From Phycisphaerae bacterium (GTDB lineage Bacteria > Planctomycetota > Phycisphaerae > Sedimentisphaerales > Anaerohalosphaeraceae), in the NCBI GenBank assembly GCA_014859965.1, contig JACZKQ010000065.1, forward strand, positions 1-39,748: a stretch of DNA of 39,748 nt. Direction: 5' to 3'. Every line of letters starts with the position of its first letter. Positions within the stretch are counted from its first letter, which is position 1. Under the pieces are notes generated by a model. It was not told the DNA's origin, made no database searches, and worked only from the letters and a program-made list of their open reading frames with translations. Shown one piece after another: positions 19,223-27,814 of the stretch. The position numbers and the translations under genes are program-made.

Positions 19223-19492
19223 ATGAGAAGTACAAGACAGAGCAGCAGCAAGGGCGGCCGGAAAAAACGCCGTTTCACTACCAGTATTCGCGAGCAAACG
19301 CAGTGTCGGTTCTGCCGCGAAGGAACCAAGTACGTCGATTATAAAGATGTGGAGACACTGCAGAAGCTGCTGACCCATCGGGGAAAAATCTTTTCCCGCA
19401 AGCGCAGCGGCAACTGTGCGGGTTGTCAGCGTAAGGTAAAGACGGCGATAAAGCGCGCCCGCTTTATGTCGCTGCTTCCGTTTGCCAGTTAG
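19223..19492 (+). CDS. rpsR: 30S ribosomal protein S18, zinc-binding form
   Basis: An 89-residue basic protein. The S18 core (Y-V-D-Y-K-D-V-E-T-L, I-F-S-R-K-R-S-G-N) is clear. It retains four cysteines in two C-x-x-C pairs (28/31 and 65/68), the zinc-binding type, whereas many bacteria have lost them. The 120-base gap upstream is AT-rich and contains a five-pair inverted repeat with a three-base loop (19149-19161). The start is ATG 19223 after AGCAGGTAG. Confidence 0.95.
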   Translation: MRSTRQSSSKGGRKKRRFTTSIREQTQCRFCREGTKYVDYKDVETLQKLLTHRGKIFSRKRSGNCAGCQRKVKTAIKRARFMSLLPFAS

Positions 19493-19643
19493 TCGCCCCG
19501 GGCACTGCAGAATGGCGTCCGGGTGGATGCGGGCAGTTGTGGAGGCGGTATGCTGATCCGATCATGCGAAAAGAGTTTGGCTGCGATTGTGCCGCCCGCG
19601 CGTGTCGCGGTTTGCGGCCGCAGGTTTTCTGTGGAGATGGACA

Positions 19644-20126
19644 ATGAAGGTGTTACTTTGTGACGATGTGGAAAAGCTGGGCTGGCTGGGCGACGTAGTC
19701 GAAGTCAAGTCCGGTTACGCCCGCAATTATCTTATTCCCCAAGGTCTGGCGACAGTGCCGACGGCAGGCAATATGAAATCCCTGGCGGATGAAAAGGCGC
19801 GTCGCAGCGCCGAACGCAAGCTTGCCCGTGAAAAGCAGGAGCGCGTCGCCAAAGCGGTGGCCGGCGCCGAGGCCGTGGTTGCGGCCAATGCCAACGAACA
19901 GGGTCACCTGTTTGGCTCGGTCACCGAGCGCGACATCGCGAAGAACCTTCGCGATCAGGGCTTCGAGATATCGGATACAATGGTCCAGTTGAGCGAGCAC
20001 ATTAAGGAAGTGGGCACACACGAGGTTACGCTGAAGATTGCGCCGGAACTGCTGGCGACGATCAGCGTGGTTGTGGTATCTCAGGATGAGAGCGTTGAAT
20101 CAGTCGACAAAGATATCGCGGGATGA
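19644..20126 (+). CDS. rplI: 50S ribosomal protein L9
   Basis: Large-subunit protein at the base of the L1 stalk. The N-terminal domain reads M-K-V-L-L-C-D-D-V-E-K-L-G with G-Y-A-R-N-Y-L-I-P-Q-G-L-A. The charged connecting helix and the C-terminal domain (L-F-G-S-V-T, G-T-H-E-V-T-L-K) follow. The protein is 160 residues long. ATG 19644 is used because GTGGAG lies seven bases upstream and family homology begins exactly there. The 3' end overlaps the likely dnaB start. Confidence 0.95.
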   Translation: MKVLLCDDVEKLGWLGDVVEVKSGYARNYLIPQGLATVPTAGNMKSLADEKARRSAERKLAREKQERVAKAVAGAEAVVAANANEQGHLFGSVTERDIAKNLRDQGFEISDTMVQLSEHIKEVGTHEVTLKIAPELLATISVVVVSQDESVESVDKDIAG

Positions 20127-21492
20127 AGGCGGTGCAGGCAGCCAGGACGCGGCATTGGCGGCGGTGCGCCGCATGCCCGAGTCGGTGGAAGCTGAAGCGG
20201 CCGTATTAGGGTCCATGATCGTCGATCCGTCCTGCATCGGTCAACTGGTGCAGATGATCGGAGCGGACGTGTTCTATCGTCCGGAGCATCAGACGATTTA
20301 CGACGCCATTGTTGGCCTGTACGAGCGAAACAGCAAAATCGACCTGGTCCTGCTTCGTGACGAACTGAAGCGCCGCAACAAGCTGGCGTCGGCGGGCGGC
20401 GTGAACTACCTGGTGGAAATTGTCGACTCGCTGCCGACGGCTGCCAATGCCGAGTATTATGCCGAAATCGTCCGAGATAAGGCGATGCTTCGCCAGCTCG
20501 TGCATGCCAGCCAGGAAATACTGGAGGAGGCGTACGCCGAGGGCGGCGACGTCGGCGAAAAGCTGGACGAGGCCGAAAAGAAGATCTTCGCGGTGACCGA
20601 AAAGAAGATCAGCGGCGCGGCGCTTCCGATGAAGAGCCTGATATCCGAGGTTTTTGAGAATATTGAGGCCCGCAAAGGCCTTCATATCACCGGCCTGCCG
20701 ACCGGCTATTACGAGTTGGACGAGGCCCTTTGCGGCCTTCAGAAGGGGGAGATGCTTATCATCGCGGGTCGCCCGAGCATGGGCAAGACCAGTTTTGCGA
20801 TGAATATCGCCGAGCATATCGGGGCGGACAATAACGCCCCGGTGGTAATTTTCTCGCTGGAAATGAGCAAGCAGCAGCTTGTGGAGCGCTTTCTGTGCAG
20901 CCGGGGCCATCTGGACTCCCAGCTCGTACGCAAAGGCATGTTGGGCACCGAGCAGTTGCAGGCGTTGACGGCCGTGGGCAGCGAGCTGTTCGACAAGCCA
21001 ATTTTTGTGGACGATTCGCCCGGCCTGACGCCGCTGATGCTTCGGGCCAAGTGCCGCCGCCTTAAGGCGCAGTACGGCATCGAATGCGTGCTGATCGATT
21101 ACCTGCAGTTGATGAGCCTGGGCGGGCGAGTGGAGTCTCGCCAGCAGGAAATCAGCACAATCAGCCGGTATCTCAAGGCGATGGCTCGCGAGTTGGAGGT
21201 GCCGGTGGTCGTCTTGAGCCAGTTGAACCGTGCGGCCGAAGGCAGGGAAGGCCACAGGCCGAGGATGAGCGACTTGCGCGAGAGCGGCAGTATCGAGCAG
21301 GACGCCGACGTGATTATGCTGCTCCACCGTGAGGATTACTATCATCGCGGGGAGCCGGATCATGTGGATACCAACACGGCGGACGTGATCATTGCAAAGC
21401 AGAGAAACGGGCCTACGGGCGTGGTGACGCTGACCTTTAACGGCGCATACACCCGGTTCGAGAATCTTTCTCACGCGCAGGAACCGTTTTAG
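20086..21492 (+). CDS. dnaB: Replicative DNA helicase DnaB
   Basis: Hexameric 5'-3' helicase that unwinds the fork. The N-terminal domain has S-V-E-A-E-A-A-V-L-G-S-M. The RecA-like motor has Walker A G-R-P-S-M-G-K-T at 228-235, Walker B V-L-I-D-Y-L-Q-L-M, and S-L-E-M-S-K-Q-Q-L and L-R-E-S-G-S-I-E-Q-D-A-D further on. From ATG 20086 the length is 468 residues and the gene overlaps rplI by 41 bases; TTG 20095 or ATG 20170 are alternatives. No intein is present. A DciA-like loader candidate is encoded upstream of gyrB. Confidence 0.95.
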   Translation: MRALNQSTKISRDEGGAGSQDAALAAVRRMPESVEAEAAVLGSMIVDPSCIGQLVQMIGADVFYRPEHQTIYDAIVGLYERNSKIDLVLLRDELKRRNKLASAGGVNYLVEIVDSLPTAANAEYYAEIVRDKAMLRQLVHASQEILEEAYAEGGDVGEKLDEAEKKIFAVTEKKISGAALPMKSLISEVFENIEARKGLHITGLPTGYYELDEALCGLQKGEMLIIAGRPSMGKTSFAMNIAEHIGADNNAPVVIFSLEMSKQQLVERFLCSRGHLDSQLVRKGMLGTEQLQALTAVGSELFDKPIFVDDSPGLTPLMLRAKCRRLKAQYGIECVLIDYLQLMSLGGRVESRQQEISTISRYLKAMARELEVPVVVLSQLNRAAEGREGHRPRMSDLRESGSIEQDADVIMLLHREDYYHRGEPDHVDTNTADVIIAKQRNGPTGVVTLTFNGAYTRFENLSHAQEPF

Positions 21493-21500
21493 GAGAGAAC

Positions 21501-23915
21501 ATGGCTGTTTGGTTGAGATCGGCATTAGGGATGAAAAGCCTGCTGGCGGTTTTGTGCGCAGTGGTCTGTGTCGGACCGCATGCGCGCGGGCAGAATGCCG
21601 GATCGAACGCGACGGATCTTGCGCAGAGGACCATCGGCGCTGTGGAGGTTCAGGGCAACGTCACCGTGAGCCGCTCGCGCGTGCTTGCGACGGTTCGGGC
21701 CCGCTCCGGCCAATTGTTCGATGCCGTCTCGGCCGCGGAAGACGCCCGGCGGATTGCGCAGCTTGAGGGTGTGGAATACGCCTATTACAACACGGCCGTC
21801 GTCGACGGAACAGTGAAATTGACGTTTGTAGTCGTGGAAAAGAACCTGGTGCGTTCGATCGCCTTTTTGGGTAACGAAGCGTTCAACGACGGCAAACTTC
21901 TTAAAGAACTGAGCTTCCGGGAGGGGGATTACCTCGATGCGATTCTAATTAACAGCGGAATTGCGGCCATTCGCCAGTTGTATCTGAGCAAGGGCTATCC
22001 GGACGCCGAGGTCAGGGTGGACAACAGCAAGCTGCCGCTGGGACAGGTGGTGTTCCTGGTCGACGAGAAGACGCGAAGGGTGGTCAAAGAGGTCGAGTTT
22101 GTGGGCAACGACGCGTTCACGGCCGGCGAGCTGCTGAAGGCGATGAAGACCAAACCGAAAAAATACCTGTTCTGGCCGGTGCTTTATAACGCCGAAGAAG
22201 TGACCGGGGATGAGGCTAAGCTTGCGGAAGTGTACCAGAAACGGGGCTATCTGGACGTGCAGGTCTCCTCCTCGACGACGTTCAGTGAAGACGGGCGATG
22301 GGCCTATGTGACGTTTACAATCAACGAGGGACCGGTGTACATCGTCGATGAGATCCTGTTCAAAGGCAATATATTCTTCAACGACGCCGAACTGCTGTCG
22401 GAGATGAAGTTGAAGACGGGCGACTTCTACAGCCCGGACCGGGTCGAGTTCGACAACAAACGCATCCGGGGCCGCTTCCGCGCCGAAGGGTTCGTGGATG
22501 CGGCGGTGGCCATGGAGCGTACGTTCGTTGGTTCGGCGAAGGTTCGGGTGGTGTTCACGATATCCGAGGGCAAGCGTTACCGGATCGGCCGCATCGACGT
22601 GGTGGGCAACGACCAGGTGCACGATACGGTGATCCGGCGCATTCTGGACGAAGAAGGGTTCACGCCCGGGGAGTGGTTTAACGCCGATCTGGCCCGGGGC
22701 GACGGGACCGGCAATCTTGAACAACTGCTGAGGCGCATGGTGTATACGGAGTCGGCGCTTATCGAAGCGGCCGATGGGCCGACGGCGGCGGTTCCCACCG
22801 AGGCGGCTGCCGAACCGACGCAGCCATTCGAAAGGGAGTACCGAAATGCCCAGGTGAGCATCGTGGAGGGCAAGACGGGCTCGGTCATGCTGGGCGCCGG
22901 CATTGCCAGCGACAGCGGCATCATCGGCCAGTTCACATATGACGAGCGGAACTTCGACATTACCGACTGGCCGGAAAGCTGGAACGAACTCATCCGCGGC
23001 AAGGCATTCCGCGGCGCCGGACAAAGGCTCCGCGTGTCGTTGAATCCGGGCACCGTGGTGAGCACGTTCATGGTCAGCTTCACGGAGCCGTATCTGTACG
23101 ATAAGCCGGTTTCGCTCGAGACGGCGATTTCCGGCTACGAACGCGCCCGCGAGTCCTACGATGAGGAACGCCTCAAAGGATATCTGGGCTTTGAAAAGCG
23201 CTACCGCGATAACTGGCGCCGGGGCTTCTCGGTTCGGGCCGAGCAGGTGGACGTGGTCGACGTGGAACTCGATGCGCCCGTCGAAATCAAGGATGTCGCC
23301 GGCAAGAACGATCTGTACGGCTTCCGGCTTTACGTTCGGCGCGACACCACGGACAATCGTTTCCTGCCGACCCGGGGTTACAATTTCGACGCCGGCTTTG
23401 AGCAGGTCGCCGGGGATTACACCTTTGGTATTCTCGACGGCACCTACCGCTGGTACAAGACACTGCACGAGGACCTCGCGGAACGCCGAACAGTGCTGGA
23501 AACGAAGCTGTACGGGGGGACAATCGTGGGTAATGCGCCGGCATTTGAGAAGTTCTACGCCGGCGGCACCGGCTCGATACGCGGTTTTGACTATCGGGGC
23601 GTGAGCACACGCGGGCTGCAGACAAATGTCCTTAATCCGAAGCGCGAAGACCCGATCGGCAGCGACTGGATTTTGGTGGGTAGCACGGAGATCGCGGTGC
23701 CTTTGGCGAGCGACGTGTTCTCGTGGCTTTTCTTTGTGGACGTCGGCGCCATCGACACCGGCGGCATCCGGGCCTCGGTGGGCACGGGTATCCAGATTAT
23801 GCTGCCGCAGTGGTTCGGTCCGGTGCCGATGCGGTTTGAGTTGGCGGCGCCCTTCATCAAGGATGACCTGGACGAGACGCGTGCGTTCAGCTTCTCCGTC
23901 GGGGCGTTGTTCTAA
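21501..23915 (+). CDS. bamA: Outer-membrane protein assembly factor BamA
   Basis: Central subunit of the machine that inserts beta-barrels into the outer membrane. A signal peptide covers about residues 1-30 (S-L-L-A-V-L-C-A-V-V-C-V). About five POTRA repeats follow, each ending in a G-N-x-x-F/V-type strand (G-N-E-A-F-N-D, G-N-D-A-F-T-A, G-N-I-F-F-N-D, G-N-D-Q-V-H-D). The last POTRA carries an Ala/Pro/Thr-rich insert. The barrel contains the conserved G-S-I-R-G-F (Arg694-Phe696) lid-loop motif and ends in a terminal Phe, as expected for a Bam substrate. ATG 21501 follows GGAGAG. It leads the envelope operon. Confidence 0.93.
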   Translation: MAVWLRSALGMKSLLAVLCAVVCVGPHARGQNAGSNATDLAQRTIGAVEVQGNVTVSRSRVLATVRARSGQLFDAVSAAEDARRIAQLEGVEYAYYNTAVVDGTVKLTFVVVEKNLVRSIAFLGNEAFNDGKLLKELSFREGDYLDAILINSGIAAIRQLYLSKGYPDAEVRVDNSKLPLGQVVFLVDEKTRRVVKEVEFVGNDAFTAGELLKAMKTKPKKYLFWPVLYNAEEVTGDEAKLAEVYQKRGYLDVQVSSSTTFSEDGRWAYVTFTINEGPVYIVDEILFKGNIFFNDAELLSEMKLKTGDFYSPDRVEFDNKRIRGRFRAEGFVDAAVAMERTFVGSAKVRVVFTISEGKRYRIGRIDVVGNDQVHDTVIRRILDEEGFTPGEWFNADLARGDGTGNLEQLLRRMVYTESALIEAADGPTAAVPTEAAAEPTQPFEREYRNAQVSIVEGKTGSVMLGAGIASDSGIIGQFTYDERNFDITDWPESWNELIRGKAFRGAGQRLRVSLNPGTVVSTFMVSFTEPYLYDKPVSLETAISGYERARESYDEERLKGYLGFEKRYRDNWRRGFSVRAEQVDVVDVELDAPVEIKDVAGKNDLYGFRLYVRRDTTDNRFLPTRGYNFDAGFEQVAGDYTFGILDGTYRWYKTLHEDLAERRTVLETKLYGGTIVGNAPAFEKFYAGGTGSIRGFDYRGVSTRGLQTNVLNPKREDPIGSDWILVGSTEIAVPLASDVFSWLFFVDVGAIDTGGIRASVGTGIQIMLPQWFGPVPMRFELAAPFIKDDLDETRAFSFSVGALF

Positions 23916-23947
23916 GTTTGGTAAGTTTTTCGTTGAAAGGTGAAACG

Positions 23948-24538
23948 ATGAAAAAGAGGATGATTACTCTGGTATTATTGGGGGCGGGGATCGCGGTCAC
24001 ATTGGGTTACAGCCATGGCTGGGCACAGGCCCGCAGGCAGATTATGCCGGCGAAGGTCGCCACAGTAAATGTGGACCGCATTCTTCGCAACAGCAAAAAG
24101 CACGCACGCTGGCAGGAGCGGATGAATGCCGAGGAGTCCAAAATCCGGGCCGAACTGGATAAGATGGACAAAGACGCAGAAGCGATCAAGGCGGACATGG
24201 GAACCCGCGAACCGGGCAGCGCCGATTACATGAAGCTGATGTCTAACTACATGGACCGACGGGCGGCCGCGGACGCCAAGAACAAATACTATGAGCAGGA
24301 AATGACGCTGAAGGTTCAGCGCTGGACGGAAGCGCTGTACCAGGACGTGCGTGCGATTACGGCCAAGGTGGCGCAGACCCGCGGGCTGGATATTGTGCTG
24401 GCGACCGAGGAAATCTCGTTTCCCGCGCCGAGTGTGCGAGACCTGCTGCTCGCGATCAAGACGAACAAGGTGCTCTATCAATCTGATGAACTGGACATCA
24501 CGGACGATGTCCTTGTGCAACTGGATTCGACAATGTAG
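23948..24538 (+). CDS. skp: Periplasmic chaperone Skp/OmpH family
   Basis: Holds unfolded outer-membrane proteins in the periplasm for BamA. A signal peptide lies at about residues 1-29 (cleavage after G-W-A-Q-A or nearby). The OmpH core follows: V-A-T-V-N-V-D-R-I-L-R-N-S, long charged helices that would form the coiled-coil tentacles, and L-D-I-V-L-A-T-E-E-I at the end. The protein is 196 residues long from ATG 23948, which is preceded by GAAAGG. It lies between bamA and lpxD, the same place as in E. coli. Confidence 0.88.
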   Translation: MKKRMITLVLLGAGIAVTLGYSHGWAQARRQIMPAKVATVNVDRILRNSKKHARWQERMNAEESKIRAELDKMDKDAEAIKADMGTREPGSADYMKLMSNYMDRRAAADAKNKYYEQEMTLKVQRWTEALYQDVRAITAKVAQTRGLDIVLATEEISFPAPSVRDLLLAIKTNKVLYQSDELDITDDVLVQLDSTM

Positions 24539-24550
24539 CGGCGGAGACGC

Positions 24551-25606
24551 ATGGGTGACGGGCGCATACAAACGGTGCTGACGCGGGCTGAACTGGCCGA
24601 GGCGATCGGTGCGCACCTGCACGGCGACGCCGGCGGTCGCTTGACGGGTGTCAATGTGATGGAGCGTGCGGGTCCCGCCGAGGTGACCTTCGTGACATCG
24701 CAGGCACACGCCAACGGAGCGGCGGACTCGAAGGCCGGCGCCATAATTGTCTCACAAAAACTCCACAACGCGGCCGTTGCCCAACTGGTGGTCGGTAACG
24801 TGGACCTGGCGCTGATCGTAGCGCTGCGTCTCTTTGCCCCGAAGTTGAAAGCGATGTCGGGAATCCACCCGACGGCCATCATCGACGACGGCGCCGTCGT
24901 CGCTCCGGGTGCGGCGATTGGACCCGGCGCTTATGTGGGTCCTCATGCCGAGATTGGCGCACATTCGACGATTGGCCCGGGATGTATCATAGGCGAAAAC
25001 GTGCACATCGGGTCGCACTCTCAGCTTGATGGCCATGTTGTAATTTACCACAACTGCCGCATCGGCGACCACTGCATCATCCAGGCCAACACGACCATCG
25101 GCTCGACCGGGTTCGGGTATACGTGTATTGACGGCCAACATCACCTTATTCCGCACAACGGCGGCGTGGTGATCGAGGATTGCGTGGAAATCGGAGCGAA
25201 TTGCTGTATTGACCGGGCAAAATTCAATAATACAATTATAGGCGCTGGAACAAAGCTTGATAATCTGATTCAAGTCGCTCATAATGTTATTATAGGCAAG
25301 TGTTGTATTCTTGCCGGCCAGGTGGGGATAGGCGGAAGTTGTGTGATCGACGACGGCGTGATGCTGGCAGGCCAGGTGGGCGTCGCGGACCACGTGCATA
25401 TCTGCGACGGCGTGCAGGTGGGGGCCCAGGCCGGTGTAACAAGGAGCGTAAAAGAGAAAGAGACGCTGTGGGGTTCGCCGGCGCGCGATCTCAACGAGCA
25501 GTTGCGCTCGGCTGCAATGGTGCGGCGACTTCCACAATGGGTCGGACAGTTAAAAACGCTGGCCGCAAAGGTGGAGAAACTTGAACAACAATTGGGCGGC
25601 GACTAA
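24551..25606 (+). CDS. lpxD: UDP-3-O-(3-hydroxyacyl)glucosamine N-acyltransferase (operon copy)
   Basis: Adds the second acyl chain in lipid A synthesis. It has an N-terminal uridine-binding domain (E-V-T-F-V-T-S), a left-handed beta-helix of hexapeptide repeats, and the catalytic His244 in Q-V-A-H-N-V. Family signatures G-S-T-G-F-G-Y and D-R-A-K-F are present. A C-terminal helix ends at residue 351, the usual size. It lies 12 bases after skp and before lpxC-fabZ. A stretch at 25201-25320 is clearly AT-richer than the rest of the gene. A longer paralogue lies at 35634-37109. Confidence 0.94.
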   Translation: MGDGRIQTVLTRAELAEAIGAHLHGDAGGRLTGVNVMERAGPAEVTFVTSQAHANGAADSKAGAIIVSQKLHNAAVAQLVVGNVDLALIVALRLFAPKLKAMSGIHPTAIIDDGAVVAPGAAIGPGAYVGPHAEIGAHSTIGPGCIIGENVHIGSHSQLDGHVVIYHNCRIGDHCIIQANTTIGSTGFGYTCIDGQHHLIPHNGGVVIEDCVEIGANCCIDRAKFNNTIIGAGTKLDNLIQVAHNVIIGKCCILAGQVGIGGSCVIDDGVMLAGQVGVADHVHICDGVQVGAQAGVTRSVKEKETLWGSPARDLNEQLRSAAMVRRLPQWVGQLKTLAAKVEKLEQQLGGD

Positions 25607-25653
25607 CAAAGGTCTTTGCAGCCGGGTGGGGCCGATTGGAAGTTGGTGAGGTT

Positions 25654-26961
25654 ATGCTGCAGAAGACAATAAAAAATGATGCGCGGCTGAGCGGAAAAGG
25701 TCTGTTCAGCGGCAAGGATGTCACGGTGACGTTCCGTCCCGCTGACGTCGATACGGGGGTTGTCTTCGTGCGGACCGACCTGCCGGAGCCGGTATGGATT
25801 CCCGCCGCCGCAACGCATATTGTCGAGCGGGACCGGCGGACCGCCTTGCGTAACGGTACGGCCAACATCGAGACGCCCGAGCATTGTCTGGCGGCGGTCG
25901 CGGCCCTGGGAATCACCAATGTCCTCATTGAAATGGACGCGACCGAACTGCCGGGTTTCGACGGCAGTTCTGATGCGTATTTCCGGGCGCTTCTGGAATG
26001 CGGCATCGTGGAGCAATCCAGTGAGTGCCGCGAACTGGTGATTACCGATTCGATCAGCATTACCGAGGGCGACAAATCGATTTACGCGCTGCCTTATAAT
26101 TCCAACACGCTGAATATCACGTATGATCTGGACTATACCGAGCACGGGGGGATCGGGCGGCAACTGTACACCTTCGAGCTTTCGCAGGAGCATTTTGCAG
26201 ATCACCTGTCGCGGGCGAGGACTTTCGTGCTCGAGGAAGAGGCCCGCGTGCTGCGGGAGAACGGCATCGGGACGCACCTGGGACCGACGGATATCCTCGT
26301 GATCAATAACGACGGTCCTATCGAGAACGCCTACCGGTACAATAACGAGTGCGTCCGCCACAAGATCGTGGATCTTCTCGGCGATCTGATGCTGGCCGGC
26401 CGCCGCATTACGGGCCGCATCGTCGCGTACAAGAGCGGCCATGCCCTGAACCAGCGGCTGGCGCGCCAGCTCGTGAAGATGGCCGACCAGGCCGACCGCA
26501 AGGTCGTTGCACCGGCGCAGGCCCTGTTGGATATTCGCAAGATACAGCGCATTCTGCCGCACCGATATCCGTTCCTGCTGGTCGACAAAGTCGTCGAAAT
26601 CGACGGCGACCGCCGGATCAAAGGCATCAAGAACGTGACCTATAACGAACAGTTTTTCCAAGGACATTTTCCGGGCACGCCGATCATGCCCGGCGTGCTG
26701 ATCGTGGAAGCCCTGGCCCAGGTTTCGGGCCTGCTGTTCGCACAAAAGCTCGAGTTGACGGGCAAGCTGGCGGTTCTCCTGACCATGGACGGCGTGAAGA
26801 TCCGCAAGTCCGTGGTTCCGGGCGATCAGCTTGTGTTGTCCGCCGAAGTGCTAAAGATTCGACGGCGCAGCGCCAAATGCCAGTGTTCGGCGACCGTCGG
26901 CGACGAGGTCGTCGCAGAAGCGCTGTTCAAGTTCATGCTGGTGGATGAAGATACGGTTTGA
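25654..26961 (+). CDS. lpxC/fabZ: LpxC-FabZ fusion: UDP-3-O-acyl-GlcNAc deacetylase / 3-hydroxyacyl-ACP dehydratase
   Basis: One 435-residue chain joins the committed lipid A enzyme to a fatty-acid dehydratase. The LpxC part has the zinc ligands His77, His236 and Asp240, and the general-acid region His263; all are offset by two from E. coli numbering. The FabZ part starts near residue 290 and has the catalytic His338 in G-H-F-P-G and Glu352 in V-E-A-L-A-Q. The two activities draw on the same hydroxyacyl-ACP pool, so a fusion could balance lipid A and fatty acid synthesis. Such fusions are known in Bacteroidota. ATG 25654 matches the LpxC N-terminus (M-L-Q-K-T-I); TTG 25636 is an alternative. 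Confidence 0.95.
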   Translation: MLQKTIKNDARLSGKGLFSGKDVTVTFRPADVDTGVVFVRTDLPEPVWIPAAATHIVERDRRTALRNGTANIETPEHCLAAVAALGITNVLIEMDATELPGFDGSSDAYFRALLECGIVEQSSECRELVITDSISITEGDKSIYALPYNSNTLNITYDLDYTEHGGIGRQLYTFELSQEHFADHLSRARTFVLEEEARVLRENGIGTHLGPTDILVINNDGPIENAYRYNNECVRHKIVDLLGDLMLAGRRITGRIVAYKSGHALNQRLARQLVKMADQADRKVVAPAQALLDIRKIQRILPHRYPFLLVDKVVEIDGDRRIKGIKNVTYNEQFFQGHFPGTPIMPGVLIVEALAQVSGLLFAQKLELTGKLAVLLTMDGVKIRKSVVPGDQLVLSAEVLKIRRRSAKCQCSATVGDEVVAEALFKFMLVDEDTV

Positions 26962-26985
26962 TTGGCTGGAGGTAAATAACGTTTC

Positions 26986-27804
26986 ATGAGCGGTAATATA
27001 CATCCGAGTGCGGTGATCGCAGGCAGTGCCGAACTGGGCGCCAACGTGGTGATCGGTCCCAACTGTGTCGTTGACGCCGGAACGATCATCGGTGACGGCA
27101 CCATCCTGGACGCTAACGTGGTGGTGGGTAAAAATGTCAAGCTCGGCAAGGGCTGCCAGCTCATGCCGTGCTGCGTCGTAGGCAAAGCGCCGCAGCTCCT
27201 GGGCCTCAAGCCCGGGGCCCCCATGGGCGGACTGGAGATCGGCGACGACAACATCATCCGCGAACACGTCACGATCCACCCGAGCATTTATCCCGACGAG
27301 AAAACAAAGATTGGTAACGAGAACCTCCTCATGGTGGGCGTGCATCTGGGGCACGACTGCGTGCTGGAGGACAAAATCGTTATCAGCAACTACAGCCAGA
27401 TCAGCGGCCATTGCAAAATCGAGACGGGCGTCTGGCTCAGCGGCATGGTCGCGGTGCATCAGTTCGTGACGTTCGGGCGATGGTGTTATGCCGCCGGCTT
27501 TTCGGGTGTAAACCATGATGTCCCGCCGTTTGTCATCATCAGCGGCCATTACCCGCCGGAGGTTCGGTCAATCAATAAGCGTGGACTGGTGCGCGCGGGC
27601 CTCACCGAGAATCAGCAGGGGCAAATTGTAGAAGCGTTCAAACGCATTTACCGCGGCGACGGTCCCCTTCTGGACCGCGTTCGAGAACTCGCGTCCGAGG
27701 ACGGCCTCGACGAGAACGTGCGGCGGATGGTCGACGCCATTCTCCGAAGCAGCCAGCACCGCTTCGGCCGCCACCTCGAACAGTACCGCGACCAGCATCA
27801 TTAA
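26986..27804 (+). CDS. lpxA: UDP-N-acetylglucosamine acyltransferase
   Basis: Catalyses the first step of lipid A synthesis. A left-handed beta-helix begins I-H-P-S-A-V-I and runs through hexapeptide repeats. The family motif G-H-D-C holds the catalytic His123 (His125 in E. coli), and Q-F-V-T-F-G-R is present. A C-terminal helical domain follows, giving 272 residues. The ATG at 26986 has GGAGG 13 bases upstream, longer than ideal, and no other start fits after the in-frame stop at 26977. The next gene is a Gfo/Idh oxidoreductase rather than lpxB. That context resembles organisms whose LpxA uses a 3-amino sugar nucleotide. Confidence 0.94.
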   Translation: MSGNIHPSAVIAGSAELGANVVIGPNCVVDAGTIIGDGTILDANVVVGKNVKLGKGCQLMPCCVVGKAPQLLGLKPGAPMGGLEIGDDNIIREHVTIHPSIYPDEKTKIGNENLLMVGVHLGHDCVLEDKIVISNYSQISGHCKIETGVWLSGMVAVHQFVTFGRWCYAAGFSGVNHDVPPFVIISGHYPPEVRSINKRGLVRAGLTENQQGQIVEAFKRIYRGDGPLLDRVRELASEDGLDENVRRMVDAILRSSQHRFGRHLEQYRDQHH

Positions 27805-27814
27805 GAAGAGCATT

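Noticed and set aside
21945..23468. 507-codon open frame antisense to bamA
   Set aside because: It is a shadow of bamA on the other strand, rich in His, Arg and Val without motifs or a ribosome-binding site.
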